From: Capsicum annuum
Lineage: Eukaryota; Streptophyta; Magnoliopsida; Solanales; Solanaceae
NCBI RefSeq assembly: GCF_002878395.1
Contig: NW_025881784.1
Span: 56,205 to 120,204, forward strand
Reading direction: 5' to 3'
Length of the DNA: 64,000 nucleotides
In this document: piece after piece, positions 48,658-60,530 of the stretch
Numbering within the stretch: the first letter of the stretch is position 1
How the letters are laid out: each line of letters begins with the position of its first letter
Made by a program: the position numbers and the translations under genes
Notes under the pieces: generated by a model
Seen by the model: the letters and a program-made list of their open reading frames with translations, nothing else
What the model was told of the DNA's origin: nothing
The model's database searches: none

Positions 48658-49900
48658 TCAGACTTCACCAAGGTCCATAACAACATAGCCTCTAACTTCC
48701 TCCAAGTTTCCCATATAATGCTTCACTCGCTGCCCGTTTATCTTAGATGAGATATCACCATCACGTTTTATTTTTATATCCCCATGTGGGAATATCTTAA
48801 CCACAGTGAATGGTCTAGTCCACCTAGATTTTAGCTTGCTGGGAAATAAATGGAGTCTTGAATTGTACAACAAGACCAAATCACTAGGTACAAATACTCT
48901 TTTCTCAATCTTTCTATCATGATACAATTTTATTATTTTTATATATAGCCGAGCTCTTATAAGCACGGAGTCGGAATTCATTCAACTCATTTACCTTGCT
49001 CAACCTCAAATTTGCTGCATCACACTACTCAAAATTTAACCTTTTCAATGCCCTTAGTGCCTTATGCTCAAGCTCAATTGGTAAATGGCATGCCTTGTCG
49101 TATATAAGCTGATATGGAGAGGCACATATAGGGGGCTTATAAGCTAACCGATAGTCCCATAATACATCGTCTAATTTTCTAGATTAGTTCTTTCTATTGG
49201 CACTCATAATTTTTGCCAGTATGAACTTCATCACTCTATTGTAGACTTCACCTTGACCACTAGTCTGAGGAAGGTAAGGTGTCGCCATTTTACGCCTTAC
49301 ACTATATCTATCAAGCAGAGCTTTAAACAAGCATTTGCAGAAGTGATCCACCATCACTGATAATTACATGTGGAGTGCCAAATTAAGAAAAAATATTTTC
49401 CTTCAAAAAGATGGTTACCTTTCTTCCTTCATTATCTGGGAGTGCCACTGCCTCCACCCATTTTGACATATAGTGAACTGCTACCAGAATGTATCTTATG
49501 CCATAGGAGCTTATAAATGAGCCTATGAAATCGATCCCCCACACATCAAATAACTTCAACTACAAAATAGGTGTCATAGGGAGTTCATGGTACCGTGAAA
49601 TATTGCCTTGATGCTTACATTGGTCATAAGCTTTAGAAAAATCATGAGTGTCCTCATAAATTGAAGGCCAGTAAAACCAACACTACAAATTTTCTGGTTG
49701 GTACATGTGCCACTATGATGACCCCCAACTAGTGATGAATGACAAGATTCTAGAATGCTCATCATATCCACATCTGGAATACACCTTCGAATCACACCAT
49801 CAGCATAAACCCTAAACAGGTATAGCTTATACCAAAAGAAAATCCTAACTTTATGCATAAATCTCCTTCATTATTGGAAGGAAAGATCTTCTAGGACCAT
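48658..49900 (-). pseudogene. Athila-like integrase (copy A)
   Basis: From the zinc-binding N-terminus (49858-49574: LFRVYADGVIRRCIPD, SSLVGGHHSG) through the DDE core, in several frames, with PQTSGQGEVYNRVMK near 49280-49230 and CHLPIELEHKALRALKRLN (about 49095-49040), to the C-terminal domain in 48658-48981 (LVLLYNSRLHLFPSKLKSRW, NGQRVKHYMGNLEE). These are Athila/Tat-branch signatures. Frameshifts and stops split it. Confidence 0.85.
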
Positions 49901-51300
49901 ATCACTTGCCAGAAAGTTGGCAAAATCAGCAAACCAGGATATTAGGTCTTGAGATACCGCCAACACTTGCTCATCAATAAAATAATCATCTATCTCAAGA
50001 TCATCCCCTATTTTCTATATGGTATCCTCCTCAAGTCTTGACAAGTGGTTTGCAACCTAATTTTTTTTTCCCTTCCTGGTCCTGTACTTTAAAATCAAAC
50101 TCTTGCAGTAAGAGAAACCAACGAATTAAACATGGTTTGGCATCTTTATTTAACATCAAGTATCTCAGGTTGCATGGTCAATGTGCACTATGACCTTAGT
50201 ACCAATCAAATAAGATCAAAATTTTACAAAGCAAAAAAATGACGCAAGTAGCTCTTGATTAATTTTTCTGTTTGAAGTTTAAAGCTTTCCTGGCATAGTA
50301 GATGGGATGAAGTATCTTTTTTATTCTTTGTCTTAGAACAGCTCCCAAGGCTACTTCGCTTGCATCACACATTACCTTAAAAGGTGTAGATTTGTTGGGA
50401 GACACAATGATGGGCATCAAAATCAACCGCTCCTTCAAACATTTGAACTCCTTGAGACATACATCATCAAACATGAATTTCACCTCTTTCTCTGAAATCC
50501 TACATAGAGGATTTGCAATTTTAGAGAAGTCCTTGATGAACCTCCTATAAAAACCTAACCCAAAAAACTCCGTATGCCTCTAATTGACACTAGTGGTGGC
50601 AATTTCTCAATAACCTCAATCTTTGCATTGTTCACCTTAATGCTATGTTTGGAGATCGTGTGCCCTAGCACAATGCCTTATTTCACCATGAATTGATATT
50701 TTTCCCAGTTTAGTACCAAATTATACTCTTCACATCTCTACAGTGCATTAGCCAAATGGGTGAAATAGTCAACGAATGAGTCCCCAACCACTGAAAAGTC
50801 ATCCATGAACACTTTGATAGTTTCTTCCACCATATCACAGAATATAGACATCATACATATTTAAAAAATTACAGGAACATTACATAACCTAAACGACATC
50901 CTCTTGAATGCAAAAGTCCCATAGGGGCAAGTGAAAGCACTTTTTTCTTGGTATTCGAGTGCAATCATGATTTGATTGTAACCCAAATACCCATCAAGAA
51001 AATAGTACCAACCCCTTCCTTCTAATCTATCCATCATATGATCCATGAATGGCATAAGGAAGTAATCCTTTTGTGTCCACTTGTTCAGCTTTCTGTAATC
51101 CATGTAGACTCTCCAATTGGTCACTGGCCTCATTGGTACTAATTCATTCTTTTTATTTTGAAGCACTGTGATTCCCCCTTTCTTTGGCATGTATTGAACC
51201 AGGATTAACCAATTGTTGTCTGCAATGGGAAAAACCACCCCAACATCTAACCACTTGATTATCTCCTTTTCCACCACTTCTTACATAAGAGGATTCAGTC
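49901..51300 (-). pseudogene. Athila-like reverse transcriptase and RNaseH (copy A)
   Basis: The RT part 50861-51277 is open for 138 residues: VEKEIIKWLDVGVVFPIADN, WRVYMDYRKLNKWTQKDYFL, YGTFAFKRMSFRLCN. After a stop the catalytic loop FMDDFSVVGDSF is intact (about 50815-50770), followed by LGHTISK. RNaseH is readable at 50259-50483: TPFKVMCDASEVALGAVLRQ and HPIYYARKALN. Breaks lie near 50860, 50700 and 50560. This is the only Athila copy here that retains RT. Confidence 0.9.
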
Positions 51301-51499
51301 ACCTATGGTTATTAATACTAGGAATGCTGTCAATATTGAATTTCTGCAATACTGATGCCAAAGTTTCCACTTATGCTCCTGCCAAATCTACCGCAATGAT
51401 CACCAGTAAGGTTATGTTGTCCCTAAGAGTGCATATTGCAAATGAGAGAGGAGGACCTTTAATTTCAATCCCGGTGTCTCCTCAATAAATAGTTTTATA

Positions 51500-52400
51500 G
51501 GAGGAATGGTTCTGCTAATCAAGTCAAGATCCAACTTCTTAGGGATACATTTGTAACAACCTATGCCATGTAATGCATTGACCATCTTTTCATATCATCT
51601 ATACCATCACACTCAAAGTTTATGATCACTACTTCTAACTCTTCAACCTCTAATATTTCCTTAATAGGCACATCCATTGCAACCATATCATTATCCGCAA
51701 CATCTATCACTACCATCACTCTCATATCATTAGGATACTGAACTATAATGCATATATTCAACACTATTTTCTCATTATTCTATTTGAAGGTGATGTACTC
51801 TAGGACCATATCAATCAACACCCAACCAGTAGATAAGAAGGGTAACCTAAGATAATCAGAGATTGGGAATCCACTTCAGAATCTAAAATTATGAAATCTT
51901 ACGTATATGTGAATGACGCCACCCTTACCTCTACATTGTGCACAATACTACTGGCTTCTTTATAGATGAATCAATCATCAATAACCTTGGAAATGTAGGC
52001 TTGAGTTCTCCTAACCCTAACACTTTGTATATCACCAATGGCATTACATTTATTCCTGCTCTCGAATCACATAGAGCTTGACTAATTTCATAAGGCCTAA
52101 TAAAACATGGGATGGTGATTGCTCGTGGGTCTTCCTTATTTTATACTAATGGTACATGAAAATTCATGCCAAACTATTGCACTATATCTTGGTGCTCTTC
52201 TGTAACCCAATCATCACTCTCAAAATTATTATCACTATAAGTCAGCTTCTCAAATTCAACTTCGGGTGGCTCATCCATAACAATATAATTCTTCTTTGGA
52301 TCATTAGTAGGTAGGCAAAAAATGTTCATTAGGTGGAGAATAACCCCAGTGTTAATAGCTATACAATGCACAAGTATCGAAGGATTCTACATAATGTCAC
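51500..52400 (-). pseudogene. Athila-like protease and linker (copy A)
   Basis: The protease motif near 52085-52030 reads LCDSRAGINVMPL where copy B has [13 protein letters not shown], so the glycine after the catalytic Asp is changed. FIILDSEVDSQSLIILG (about 51895-51845) is the distal part. The protease-RT linker is open at 51561-51764 (VPIKEILEVEELEVVIINF). Further upstream, 52174-52371 holds gag-protease linker sequence (MDEPPEVEFEKLTYSDN). Stops throughout. Confidence 0.75.
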
Positions 52401-53919
52401 TAGGAAGGGAACTTGTCTATCGTTGGGCCAAAGTGGCAGAGATTTGCCCATACTACTACTCCAATTACTTGATAGCAGTTGAACGTGACTTAAACTTCTG
52501 GATCAATCCCTAAGTATCATCCTTGAGTTCTTTAAGAAAAGTGTATTAGATCTCTTGACCCTTCATCAACTTAGTAAATATTTCTTTTATTCTTGATTTT
52601 GCATCTCGTCTATCAGGTGGAATGTATTTGCCCCTATCATAATAGTTTCGACCTTGATTCCCTTGCCCTTGTACTCGAAAACCCGCTAACTGATGATCCA
52701 CATAATTTGGATCCTCTTCTAACTCAGACTTATTTATCCAAGATAATGAACCCTATTCCCCTACTGCATTAACCATTGAAGAATTTATTATTGCAAATTA
52801 TTTAGCCAACTCACTAATATAAATACTTAATAATAAAATCTCCTGAGCTACAACATCCTCAGTTAGTCTCGGCTCATCGGAAGCTCCAATGGCACAAATG
52901 TCAGAACTTTTCTCAATCTCTTGAGTTTTCCACCCTCGGTTAGTTAATGAGATCTTATCCATAATACTCAAAGATATCTCCCATTGAAATCTCATAAAGG
53001 CTTCTCCAGAGATAGTGTTTACCATTGCTCTGGAACTGATAATCAGGGCTCTATAGAATATCTTCGATAAGATTGTCCCTAAAATTTGGTGGTTGGGCAC
53101 TATGCTAAGCTTCTTCTTCAACCTGAACCATGCCTCATATATAGATTTTGACTCCAGTTGCCTAAAATTATAAATCTCATCATTGAGCTACAATACAGTG
53201 GATAGAGGAAAGAAATTGTTCAAGAATTGTATGCATAGCTCATTCCATGTATTGATAGATCCTCTTGGAAGTTTCCCTAGCCATAAAGATTCTTCTCTAG
53301 TAAGAGAGAAGGGAACAACCTCAGTTTAAGTTCCTCCCAATCTACCCCCGATATGGTATATAAAGTGTAGATCCCAGTAAAATTTATTAGGTGCATGTTT
53401 GCATTGTCTGTAGGCAACCCCGCAAACACACCCTTCAAGTATAAGAGCTGAATCATAACACTAGAGATATTGAACTTGACATCAGGGGAAAAATAGGAGG
53501 AATGATGGCTCTAGTATCTGTTGGCTCAACATATCCCAGATTTTCTTTATCATCTTCATAAGGCTGAACATATTGATATGCTGGGATCACTTGAGGTCGG
53601 ACTCCTCTGACTATGTTATGATTTTCACCGAGTGCTGCTTGGCGGTCTGTTGCCTGTCTCTACTCAGTTAAATCTAACTCCAGAACTATGCACTGAGCTT
53701 CTTCTACTTCCCACTTATCATTTTTAGCTTGAGCTAAAATCTTAATAGTCTATCAATCAAAATGTCCTGAGCTTCTTCAGGAGGAGAGGAAGGCATAACA
53801 TCTCTTTTCGGCTTCGTCACCCTACTAAGTGTTTGTAGGATCCTCTTTGGATTCGTATTCAGTGGGAGTAAGGGATTGCCTCTACTTCTTATGCTAGGTA
53901 TATGCTGGTGTATATCCAA
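52401..53919 (-). pseudogene. Athila-like gag (copy A)
   Basis: The start at 53919 follows the PBS by about 70 bp. The N-terminus contains RSRGNPLLPLNTNPKRI, like the MPRTRSxGEPLLPFNPEP start of copy B. The capsid part at 52798-53121 reads KKKLSIVPNHQI, IFYRALIISSRAMVNTISGE and corresponds to the CPNHKM...FYRALNSLTKPIVDNAAGG region of copy B. Many stops between; a relic only. Confidence 0.75.
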
Positions 53920-53986
53920 CTAAGAACAAAAACAGAAAGAAAAACCCAAAAATTACAACAACTTTAATTTATAAATCAACAACGTA

Positions 53987-54005
53987 TTCCCTAACAATGG
54001 CACCA
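53987..54005 (-). promoter_or_regulatory. Athila PBS, copy A
   Basis: On the minus strand, TGGTGCCATTGTTAGGGAA lies just inside the LTR end at 54014. It is a decayed form of TGGCGCCGTTGCCGGGGA, the aspartate-tRNA-type PBS of Athila/Tat elements. Confidence 0.75.
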
Positions 54006-54013
54006 AACTTTAG

Positions 54014-54933
54014 TGATGTCAGAGCTACATCGCCTCTTCAAAGATGATACAGTCATTGACAAATACAGTATTCCAACAAAGGTTAGGGTCAAATCCCAAG
54101 GGAATACGAGGAATCGTGGCTCTTGTTTGTTGTAATTAATAGGCAGAACTGGAAAAGTAAATGGGGGATTTTGAGTAGAAATATCGAACAAGTGACAAGT
54201 ATCAACTTGTTATTGTAATCATTCATAGGTGAACACTAGGATTGTGTTCCCCTTGGTTTATCAACTCCGTATGTTTATCGTGACTTATTGAACCCACCCA
54301 TACCTTGCATGCAGAATTGATAAGTTATGTACCTTTTACTGTCTTTTGGACGAGCAGAAAGTTTCACCCTTTACCTTTTGAGTCTCAGGATGTTGCTTTA
54401 CTAACCCTTATCTTAATTCCAGTAAACTATTAGCTTTTAGGTCTCTATTTAATAGATAAAAGATAACCATCTTACTTAGATAATACCTAGTAGTGTGGAT
54501 CGACAATTAAACTCCAAATTACTGTTGTCATTATCTTTTCCTAGTTGCTACTCATTTTTTCTAGAAAGTAGCAATAATCTAGGTAGGATCCTACTGTTTG
54601 CACTTGCTAAGATATCTGTTAAAGTGAAGATGATATAATGCATGCTTGGTTATCCGTTCAGCACAGCAATAGAACTTCCCCTACTTTGCCAAACCGCCAG
54701 GGTTTCCACCACCCCAGCTAAGGGTTCATAGCCTCTCATGCTTGTGAAGTAATCAACAACATTCATAATTGAAAGCATAAGATGAAATCACAAAAAAAAT
54801 AAGTAGAAAACCCAAAACTACAATTGAATTAATCAACCAAAGTCAATACAAGAGAATTCTGAGACTAAAATCAAATCTCGGAATCAAAATAAGTTTGTGA
54901 ATACCAAGAGTGCATAAATTCTACTAAAAACCC
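54014..54933 (-). mobile_element. 5' LTR part (3' end) of Athila copy A
   Basis: On the + strand it opens with TGATGTCAGAGC and then follows, loosely, the pattern of the copy B LTR end (ACACCTCTT...GGTTGGGGTCGAATCCCACAGGG), here GGTTAGGGTCAAATCCCAAGGG. At 54934 a different LTR begins (TGATACGCCC), so the LTR start of copy A is not next to it. Confidence 0.65.
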
Positions 54934-55310
54934 TGATACGCCCAAATTACACCTCTCTTACGAGAGAGTAAGTGATCGTTGACAAATATATAACCCAACT
55001 AGTTTGGGGTAGAATCCCACAGGGAATATGGTACTAATTAAGTTGTATGAAGATTAGTTGACTTTTAATCATTCATTTCCGTAAAATAAATAGGGGGGAT
55101 TTGATTCAGTTCACAAATTAATGGTTTCAGTTTAACAAGATGAAATACGTGTAGTAGTATTCAAATTCAGAGAAATAGCAAGATAGGGTTATGTCCACCT
55201 TGTAGTTTTTAATACTTTCTAACTATGGGCCTTATGAATTCATACATACATTGTGCTTGCAGAGAAATGTATTGTATTTAATAACATAATCCTAGTGTTT
55301 CTCAACCATA
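54934..55310 (-). mobile_element. 3' LTR fragment (LTR end only) of Athila copy B
   Basis: About 377 bp are nearly identical to 58896-59272 of the complete LTR (TGATAYGCCCAAATTACACC, GGGAATATRGTRCTAATTAAG). At CTCAACCAT (about 55310) similarity stops and a short tandem repeat begins. The LTR start is therefore missing on this side. Confidence 0.8.
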
Positions 55311-55560
55311 CATTGTACATGCATTGGGCATCGCACAGGTGAGGCAGTGGGCATGTACATTTAAGTGTGCGTCGCACATGTTATCGCACAAGGGTAAGTG
55401 TACGTCGCACAAGGTATCGTACAGATTAGGTTGTGCACTACATTGGTTATCGCACAAGTAAAATAGTGAGGGTGTGTGGTTGGGAGTGCGATGCACAAGC
55501 CATTGCCAAAGTTAAGGTGTGCGACGCATAAGCTATAACATACAAGAGGGTAATCATAGG
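55311..55560. repeat. ~33-bp imperfect tandem repeat with GCGTCGCACA
   Basis: Units resembling GTGTGCGTCGCACATGTTATC plus CGCACAAGGGTAA follow one another (clearest at 55366-55465), with decayed copies either side. It forms the junction where the copy B 3' LTR breaks off. The Cys/His-rich minus ORF (55302-55496, repeating LCDNxCDAHL) is just this repeat translated. Confidence 0.75.
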
Positions 55561-56438
55561 CTATGTCTTAGGCGACCCTTTGCCATGGGCTATGTAATCT
55601 TGGGCACCACACACCCTGTAGTACACTTAAACTTGGACGCCATGCACCCCATTCTTCATATAAACCATTGAGAAAGGTCCGTACAGTGGGGGCTTCGCCC
55701 CCGCACCCCCATCGAGGTTAATGGTGGGCATCAGGATCAACCAGATCCCTACGTTACCACCATAGACCTCATTGATTTAAGTCAAATTAACATAAATTGG
55801 GGCACGACTCTAACACAAATCATACTTAAGTCTTACATACTTGACCATTCCAACTTACCTGCAATGTTCCCATCACTCCTAAACTTACCACTGTTGACAT
55901 GGCTCAATTCCAAACCAACTTTGGTACTAATCTCCTTCTTAGTACTTCATGAATCTACACTTAATTAAAAACAACAAAAATGATTATAAGGATGGGTTGC
56001 CTCCAACCAAGCACCGTAGTTTTGGTTGTGACTTGACTCTTATTTTTGTATTTTTGTTTAACATGATAAAATAAAAATATAATCATGGGGTGCCTCCTAT
56101 GCAGTGCCTGATTTAACGTCGTGGCACGACTCTATTATCTTGACTACTCATACTTCATCAAGATACATTGATGATACCATTTGTACCTCATTTGTTGGAT
56201 CAAGAAAATGCTTCATTCATAGTCCAACCACTTTGAAGTCACTCACATCCTTGCTTGCAAGTTCAACCAAACTAGTTATGGTCTCCACAACATACCTATC
56301 TTTAACTGGTGCATCTCGCTCATCTTCGTAGAATACATCAACAATCGAGAAGACACTCATCTCATTTTGTTATTTCATAAATCGACATACTTCAAAACTA
56401 ACTTCTTTCTCATTGAACCTAAATTTTAGCTCATTCAG
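55561..56438 (-). other. 3' internal remnant of Athila copy B, pol absent
   Basis: 56090-56170 matches the post-integrase region of copy A (48590-48680). Between this and the protease (56439) there are only about 270 bp, reading NELKFRFNEKEVSFEV and then unassigned sequence, so RT, RNaseH and integrase are missing. 55561-56090 includes the GC-rich GGGGGCTTCGCCCCCG palindrome (about 55686-55702). The + strand ORF at 56104-56331 is chance. Confidence 0.6.
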
Positions 56439-56951
56439 CTACATGTTAAATAACGCTCTCCCAGTTGCTAAGAATGGCCTACCCAAAATTATGGGTACTT
56501 TAAAGTCCACTTCGCAATCAAGAATTACAAAGTTGGCAGGAAATATAAAATCTGCAACCATTATAAGTACATCATGTAGAATCCCAATCGGCCTTTTTAC
56601 TGATCTAAATGCCATTAGAAGCCGCATATTAGTGGGCGTAGGATCTCCCAAACCTAGTTTCTTGAAAACCATCAATGGCATAAGATTTATACTTGCCCCA
56701 AGATCACAAAGGGCCTTTTCAAACTTTAGCAATCCAATCGTACATGGAACAATAAATGCTCAAGGATCAGCTTTATTCTGGACAATAGATCTTGTAGAAA
56801 TAGCACTACAATGATAAAAATTGTCTATCGTTTCATAGCTCACAATTATTTTCTTCGTCAACAGGTCTTTCATAAACTTAGCATACCCAGGCATCTGTTC
56901 TAGTGCTTCAACTAAGGGCACATTCACTCTCAATTGCTTCAACATAGCCAT
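56439..56951 (-). pseudogene. Athila-like protease (copy B)
   Basis: Retropepsin-like protease that matures gag in intact relatives. 56439-56732 is open for 97 residues: [20 protein letters not shown] (catalytic Asp in CDLGAS), [20 protein letters not shown], then ATGRALFN. The upstream piece 56760-56951 reads LKQLRVNVPLVEALEQMPGY and AKFMKDLLTKK, the conserved gag-protease linker. One stop separates the two pieces; otherwise this is among the better-preserved coding stretches. Confidence 0.9.
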
Positions 56952-58771
56952 AAATTTGCTAAACTTGCCATTATCTTCTTTCTTCTTTAATCATTATGGA
57001 AATGGGGGTGGTGTCCTTGGGATTTCAGTTGGAGCAACTTTTACGTCCTTTCTTATGCCCTGCTCCAGATCACTAATATGCTTTAAATTAGGTGGTTGTT
57101 CCACTTCTGCACTCTTTGTTTTCAAACTTACCAACTCCATAGGCACCACTACAGATTCATCAACCATCTCCCAATCTATTTCAACTGCATCAATATGAGA
57201 GGATGCTCCCAATGTTGGACTAGACAACATCTTACCACTCCTAGTGGTAATGGCCATACACGATCCATCATTCCTTGGATTTTGAACTATATCACATGGT
57301 AGAGTCCCATTCTATCTTTGGTTGAATACTGCAGATAATTGGCTCATCTGCTGCTCCAGTTGTTTTATAGCAATTGAGTACGAGTTTACTAGTTGACTCA
57401 TGAAAGATATGTTACTCTTCATAGTAGTCACCCTAGAATTGGTCGCCTCCACTCCCTTTGATAGTTTCTCCATCATGTCCTTCATGGACATTTTTCCTGA
57501 ACCAATGGCAGCATTATCACGGCTTCCAGGAGGTACATACAGTCCACTTCTATCACTTATATTCTTCCAATCTCCTTGATGGTTCCAACCTTGGTTTCCT
57601 TGACTACCGGTCTGGAAAACCCCTGGTTATGAAAATAGTTAGCCTCTTCCTCGGTGTTTGATTCAACTCTTTTACCATAGGACCCCACACTTTTACCTGT
57701 TCTACATTCCCTAATAACAAATGTTTTGTAAGCAGATCCATCTAGGTTTTCATGTGAGCTATATCTTGATCACGCTCCTTTTCTCTCCTACGCTACTTTG
57801 TTGATATTACACTAGACCCAATATTGCTTGCTACAACAAAATCTCTGGTATGCCAAGTTCTACTTGTCTTAGTCTTCCTTTCTAACATATCCGCAGCCTC
57901 AGTAAAGGGGAGCTCCATAAAATCTCCTCCAGCAGCATTATCCACTATTGGTTTTGTAAGTGAGTTCAAAGCTCTGTAAAATATTTCCATTAAGTGTTCA
58001 TCATTCATCTTATGGTTTGGGCATTGAGTCAACTTCTTTTTAAATCTTGCCCAAGTATCATACAAAGCTTCATTAGCCAATTGCCTGAAGTTGGTGATCT
58101 CATCCCTTAACTGTTACATTTTAAAGGGCGGAAAGAACCTTTCTAGGAAAGCTCTTTTCAATTGCCTCCAGTTTGTTATAGAATCAGGAGTCAGCTCATT
58201 TAACCACATAGTCGCCTCTCCAGATAGAGACAGTGGGAACAATATTAATTGAATAGCATTTTGTCCCACTCCAGGATTATCAAATGACTTACAAATACTG
58301 ATGAAATTCACCAAATATAGATTTGGATCATCACCGGGTAATCCACCAAAGAGTCCTTTCAGATTCAGTAGTTGGATCATAGTGCTGGTGATGTTGAATT
58401 TCACCCAGGAGCTAGTGGTGGTAGAATGATTGCCCCTATAGATCCAGTTCCATCTAAATCATCCTCATCATTGTCAACATCAAACTATGTAGCTTGGCGG
58501 TCTAGTCTTTCTCTACATAGATATTTTGATTTATAGGTGCAACTACCCCTGTTGCACGCCTTCTATTAGTTGGGTCAATTAAATCATCTACCAGTTCCTC
58601 TTCATCTAGATTAGGTACTCGACCTAGGTTATCTGTATTTTATTTATTTAATTGAGCATTATCCAAAGCGGCTAATCTTTCAGCTTCCTATTGGTTAGCC
58701 ATTCTTTCAATGAGATAAGGTTCAGGATTGAAGGGTAATAATGGTTCTCCTGAACTTCTGGTTCGTGGCAT
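56952..58771 (-). pseudogene. Athila-like gag (copy B)
   Basis: The start codon at 58771 gives MPRTRSSGEPLLPFNPEPYL, the usual Athila gag N-terminus, about 100 bp inside the PBS. The capsid core is open in two pieces: 58114-58404 (FNITSTMIQLLNLKGLFGGL, LSLSGEATMWLNELTPDSI, RAFLERFFPPFK) and 57793-58080 (DTWARFKKKLTQCPNH, FYRALNSLTKPIVDNAAGG). A C-terminal part at 56994-57257 begins MAITTRSGKMLSSPTLG. Stops near 58680, 58500 and 58110 break it. I did not see a well-formed CCHC knuckle. Confidence 0.9.
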
Positions 58772-58871
58772 AAACAACAATAAACATGTAATGAACAAAA
58801 ACAACAAATAATAAAAATAAGGAAACTTGACTAACAGTCAATTAGAATACACAAACTCAATCGACAATAAT

Positions 58872-58890
58872 ATTCCTCGGTAATGATGCC
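58872..58890 (-). promoter_or_regulatory. Athila PBS, copy B
   Basis: On the minus strand, TGGCATCATTACCGAGGAA lies five bases inside the LTR end at 58896. It is a decayed aspartate-tRNA-type PBS. Confidence 0.75.
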
Positions 58891-58895
58891 AAAAT

Positions 58896-60530
58896 TTGAT
58901 ATGCCCAAATTACACCTCTTTTACGAGAGAGTAAGTGGTCGTTGTCAAATATATAACCCAACTAGGTTGGGGTCGAATCCCACAGGGAATATAGTGCTAA
59001 TTAAGTTGTATGCAGATTAGTTGACTTTTAATCGTTCATTTTCATAAAATAAATAAGGGGGATTTGATTCAGTTAACAAATTAATGGTTTCAGTTTAACA
59101 AGATGAAATATGTGTAGTAGTATTCAAATTCAGAGAAATAGCAAACTAGGGTTACGTCCACCTTGTAGTTTTCAATACTTTCTAATTATGGGCCTTACGA
59201 ATTCATACATGCATCGTGCTTCTAGAGAAACATATTGTATTTAATAACACAATCCTAGCATTTCTCAACCATCAAGGACTAATTCACTTTAGATCTCTCG
59301 AATCAAAAGCGTTTACCAAAAACAATACAAAATCTCCAAGTAGTTAATCCTGTTAAGGCATTAATGTATGAAATAGGGGTTGGAAATCCTATTTTCTTGT
59401 CACTACTCTCTTTTCGAATATCAACCTTTCTTTCAAACAAGTTGTGTTTTAAGGCATATCCTCTATGCTTGCAACCACGAGAATTCAAGATAAATGAAGA
59501 GAGTATGATGTAAACAAATCAATGCATTATGAATTCAAAACAAAAAGTGATATATTGTATGCTACAAGGCTTCCATAACCCTAACTAATAAACTTAGCTA
59601 CTCATGGATAAAATGAAAATCACAATAGAAATATTCATCATACCAAAAACTAGAAAACGATATTGGTAGAGAAGATGAATAGTGTTTCTCCCTTAGTGTA
59701 AGCCGCCTCTCCCCTCTCTCAAAATAATACAGAATAATGAATAATAAATAAAAATTCAGCATTAAGCCTTTTAATAATCTTTTCTCTCATAATTGTCTTT
59801 TAAGTCCCTGAACTAATTATAAATGACAATCTAGTCTAGGACATAGTTTCTAGGCGCCATATTTGGTCCAAACTGCTACTCTCTCTTGTGTCATATGCCA
59901 TTCACATTTCATAGTCCCATTATGTCTTCATCTACTTCATTAATACCTAAAATCATGCTAATCACAATGGTTAGCTCAATTACATAGAAGTAGAGTAAAA
60001 ACATAAGAAACTAGGCACTTTGTTCTCTAAACTTAGCTAAAATATGGATAAGTTATGGTGCTTAGACATATAAATACACCCAAGATCATGCCCTGTCCTT
60101 AGGGATAGGTAGTATTTGAGGCCTGCAGAGAGGGCGCAAGTGGCGTCCGCAAGTGCCAGACCAAAATTTCCTGCAAATTAACTCTTGGGATTTGGGACTT
60201 CTGATACTTACTTTTCCCACATGCAGTCCACAAGTATTATATGTGGTCCACATGTTGACTTAGAAAGTATGGGGGTCATCTTTTCAGCTCTTCTTCATTT
60301 TTCAAACATGATTTGGTCACGAACAATTCGAAAGGTGGCTCAAACATCCATAATTGCTCTAAAAAATTGTCAAAAGCACCTTTTTACTTTTTTTTCATGA
60401 ACTTAACATCCAAAATATGATTTCCTACAAAACATACACAAAATAAATCATATTTAGCAAAATAACCTCAGAAACTTGTATATTTTTCTCATTTTAAGCA
60501 TCGAAAGTGCTATATTTCTATAGCATATCA
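58896..60530 (-). mobile_element. Complete 5' LTR of Athila copy B (1635 bp)
   Basis: Bounded on the + strand by TGATATGC and GCATATCA, an exact 8-bp inverted terminal repeat. Its low end matches 54934-55310 and its high end matches 46617-47059. Beyond 60530 the Tekay gag resumes, so this is the intact outer edge of the nest. It holds no gene; ORFs at 59303 and 60185 are chance. Confidence 0.9.

Noticed and set aside
55302..55496. Cys-rich minus ORF with repeated LCDNxCDAHL, suggestive of a small secreted peptide
   Set aside because: It is the translation of a 33-bp non-coding tandem repeat, without a signal peptide or flanking gene structure.
56413..56814. 133-aa + strand ORF
   Set aside because: Antisense shadow of the Athila copy B protease, which has the catalytic motif on the minus strand.
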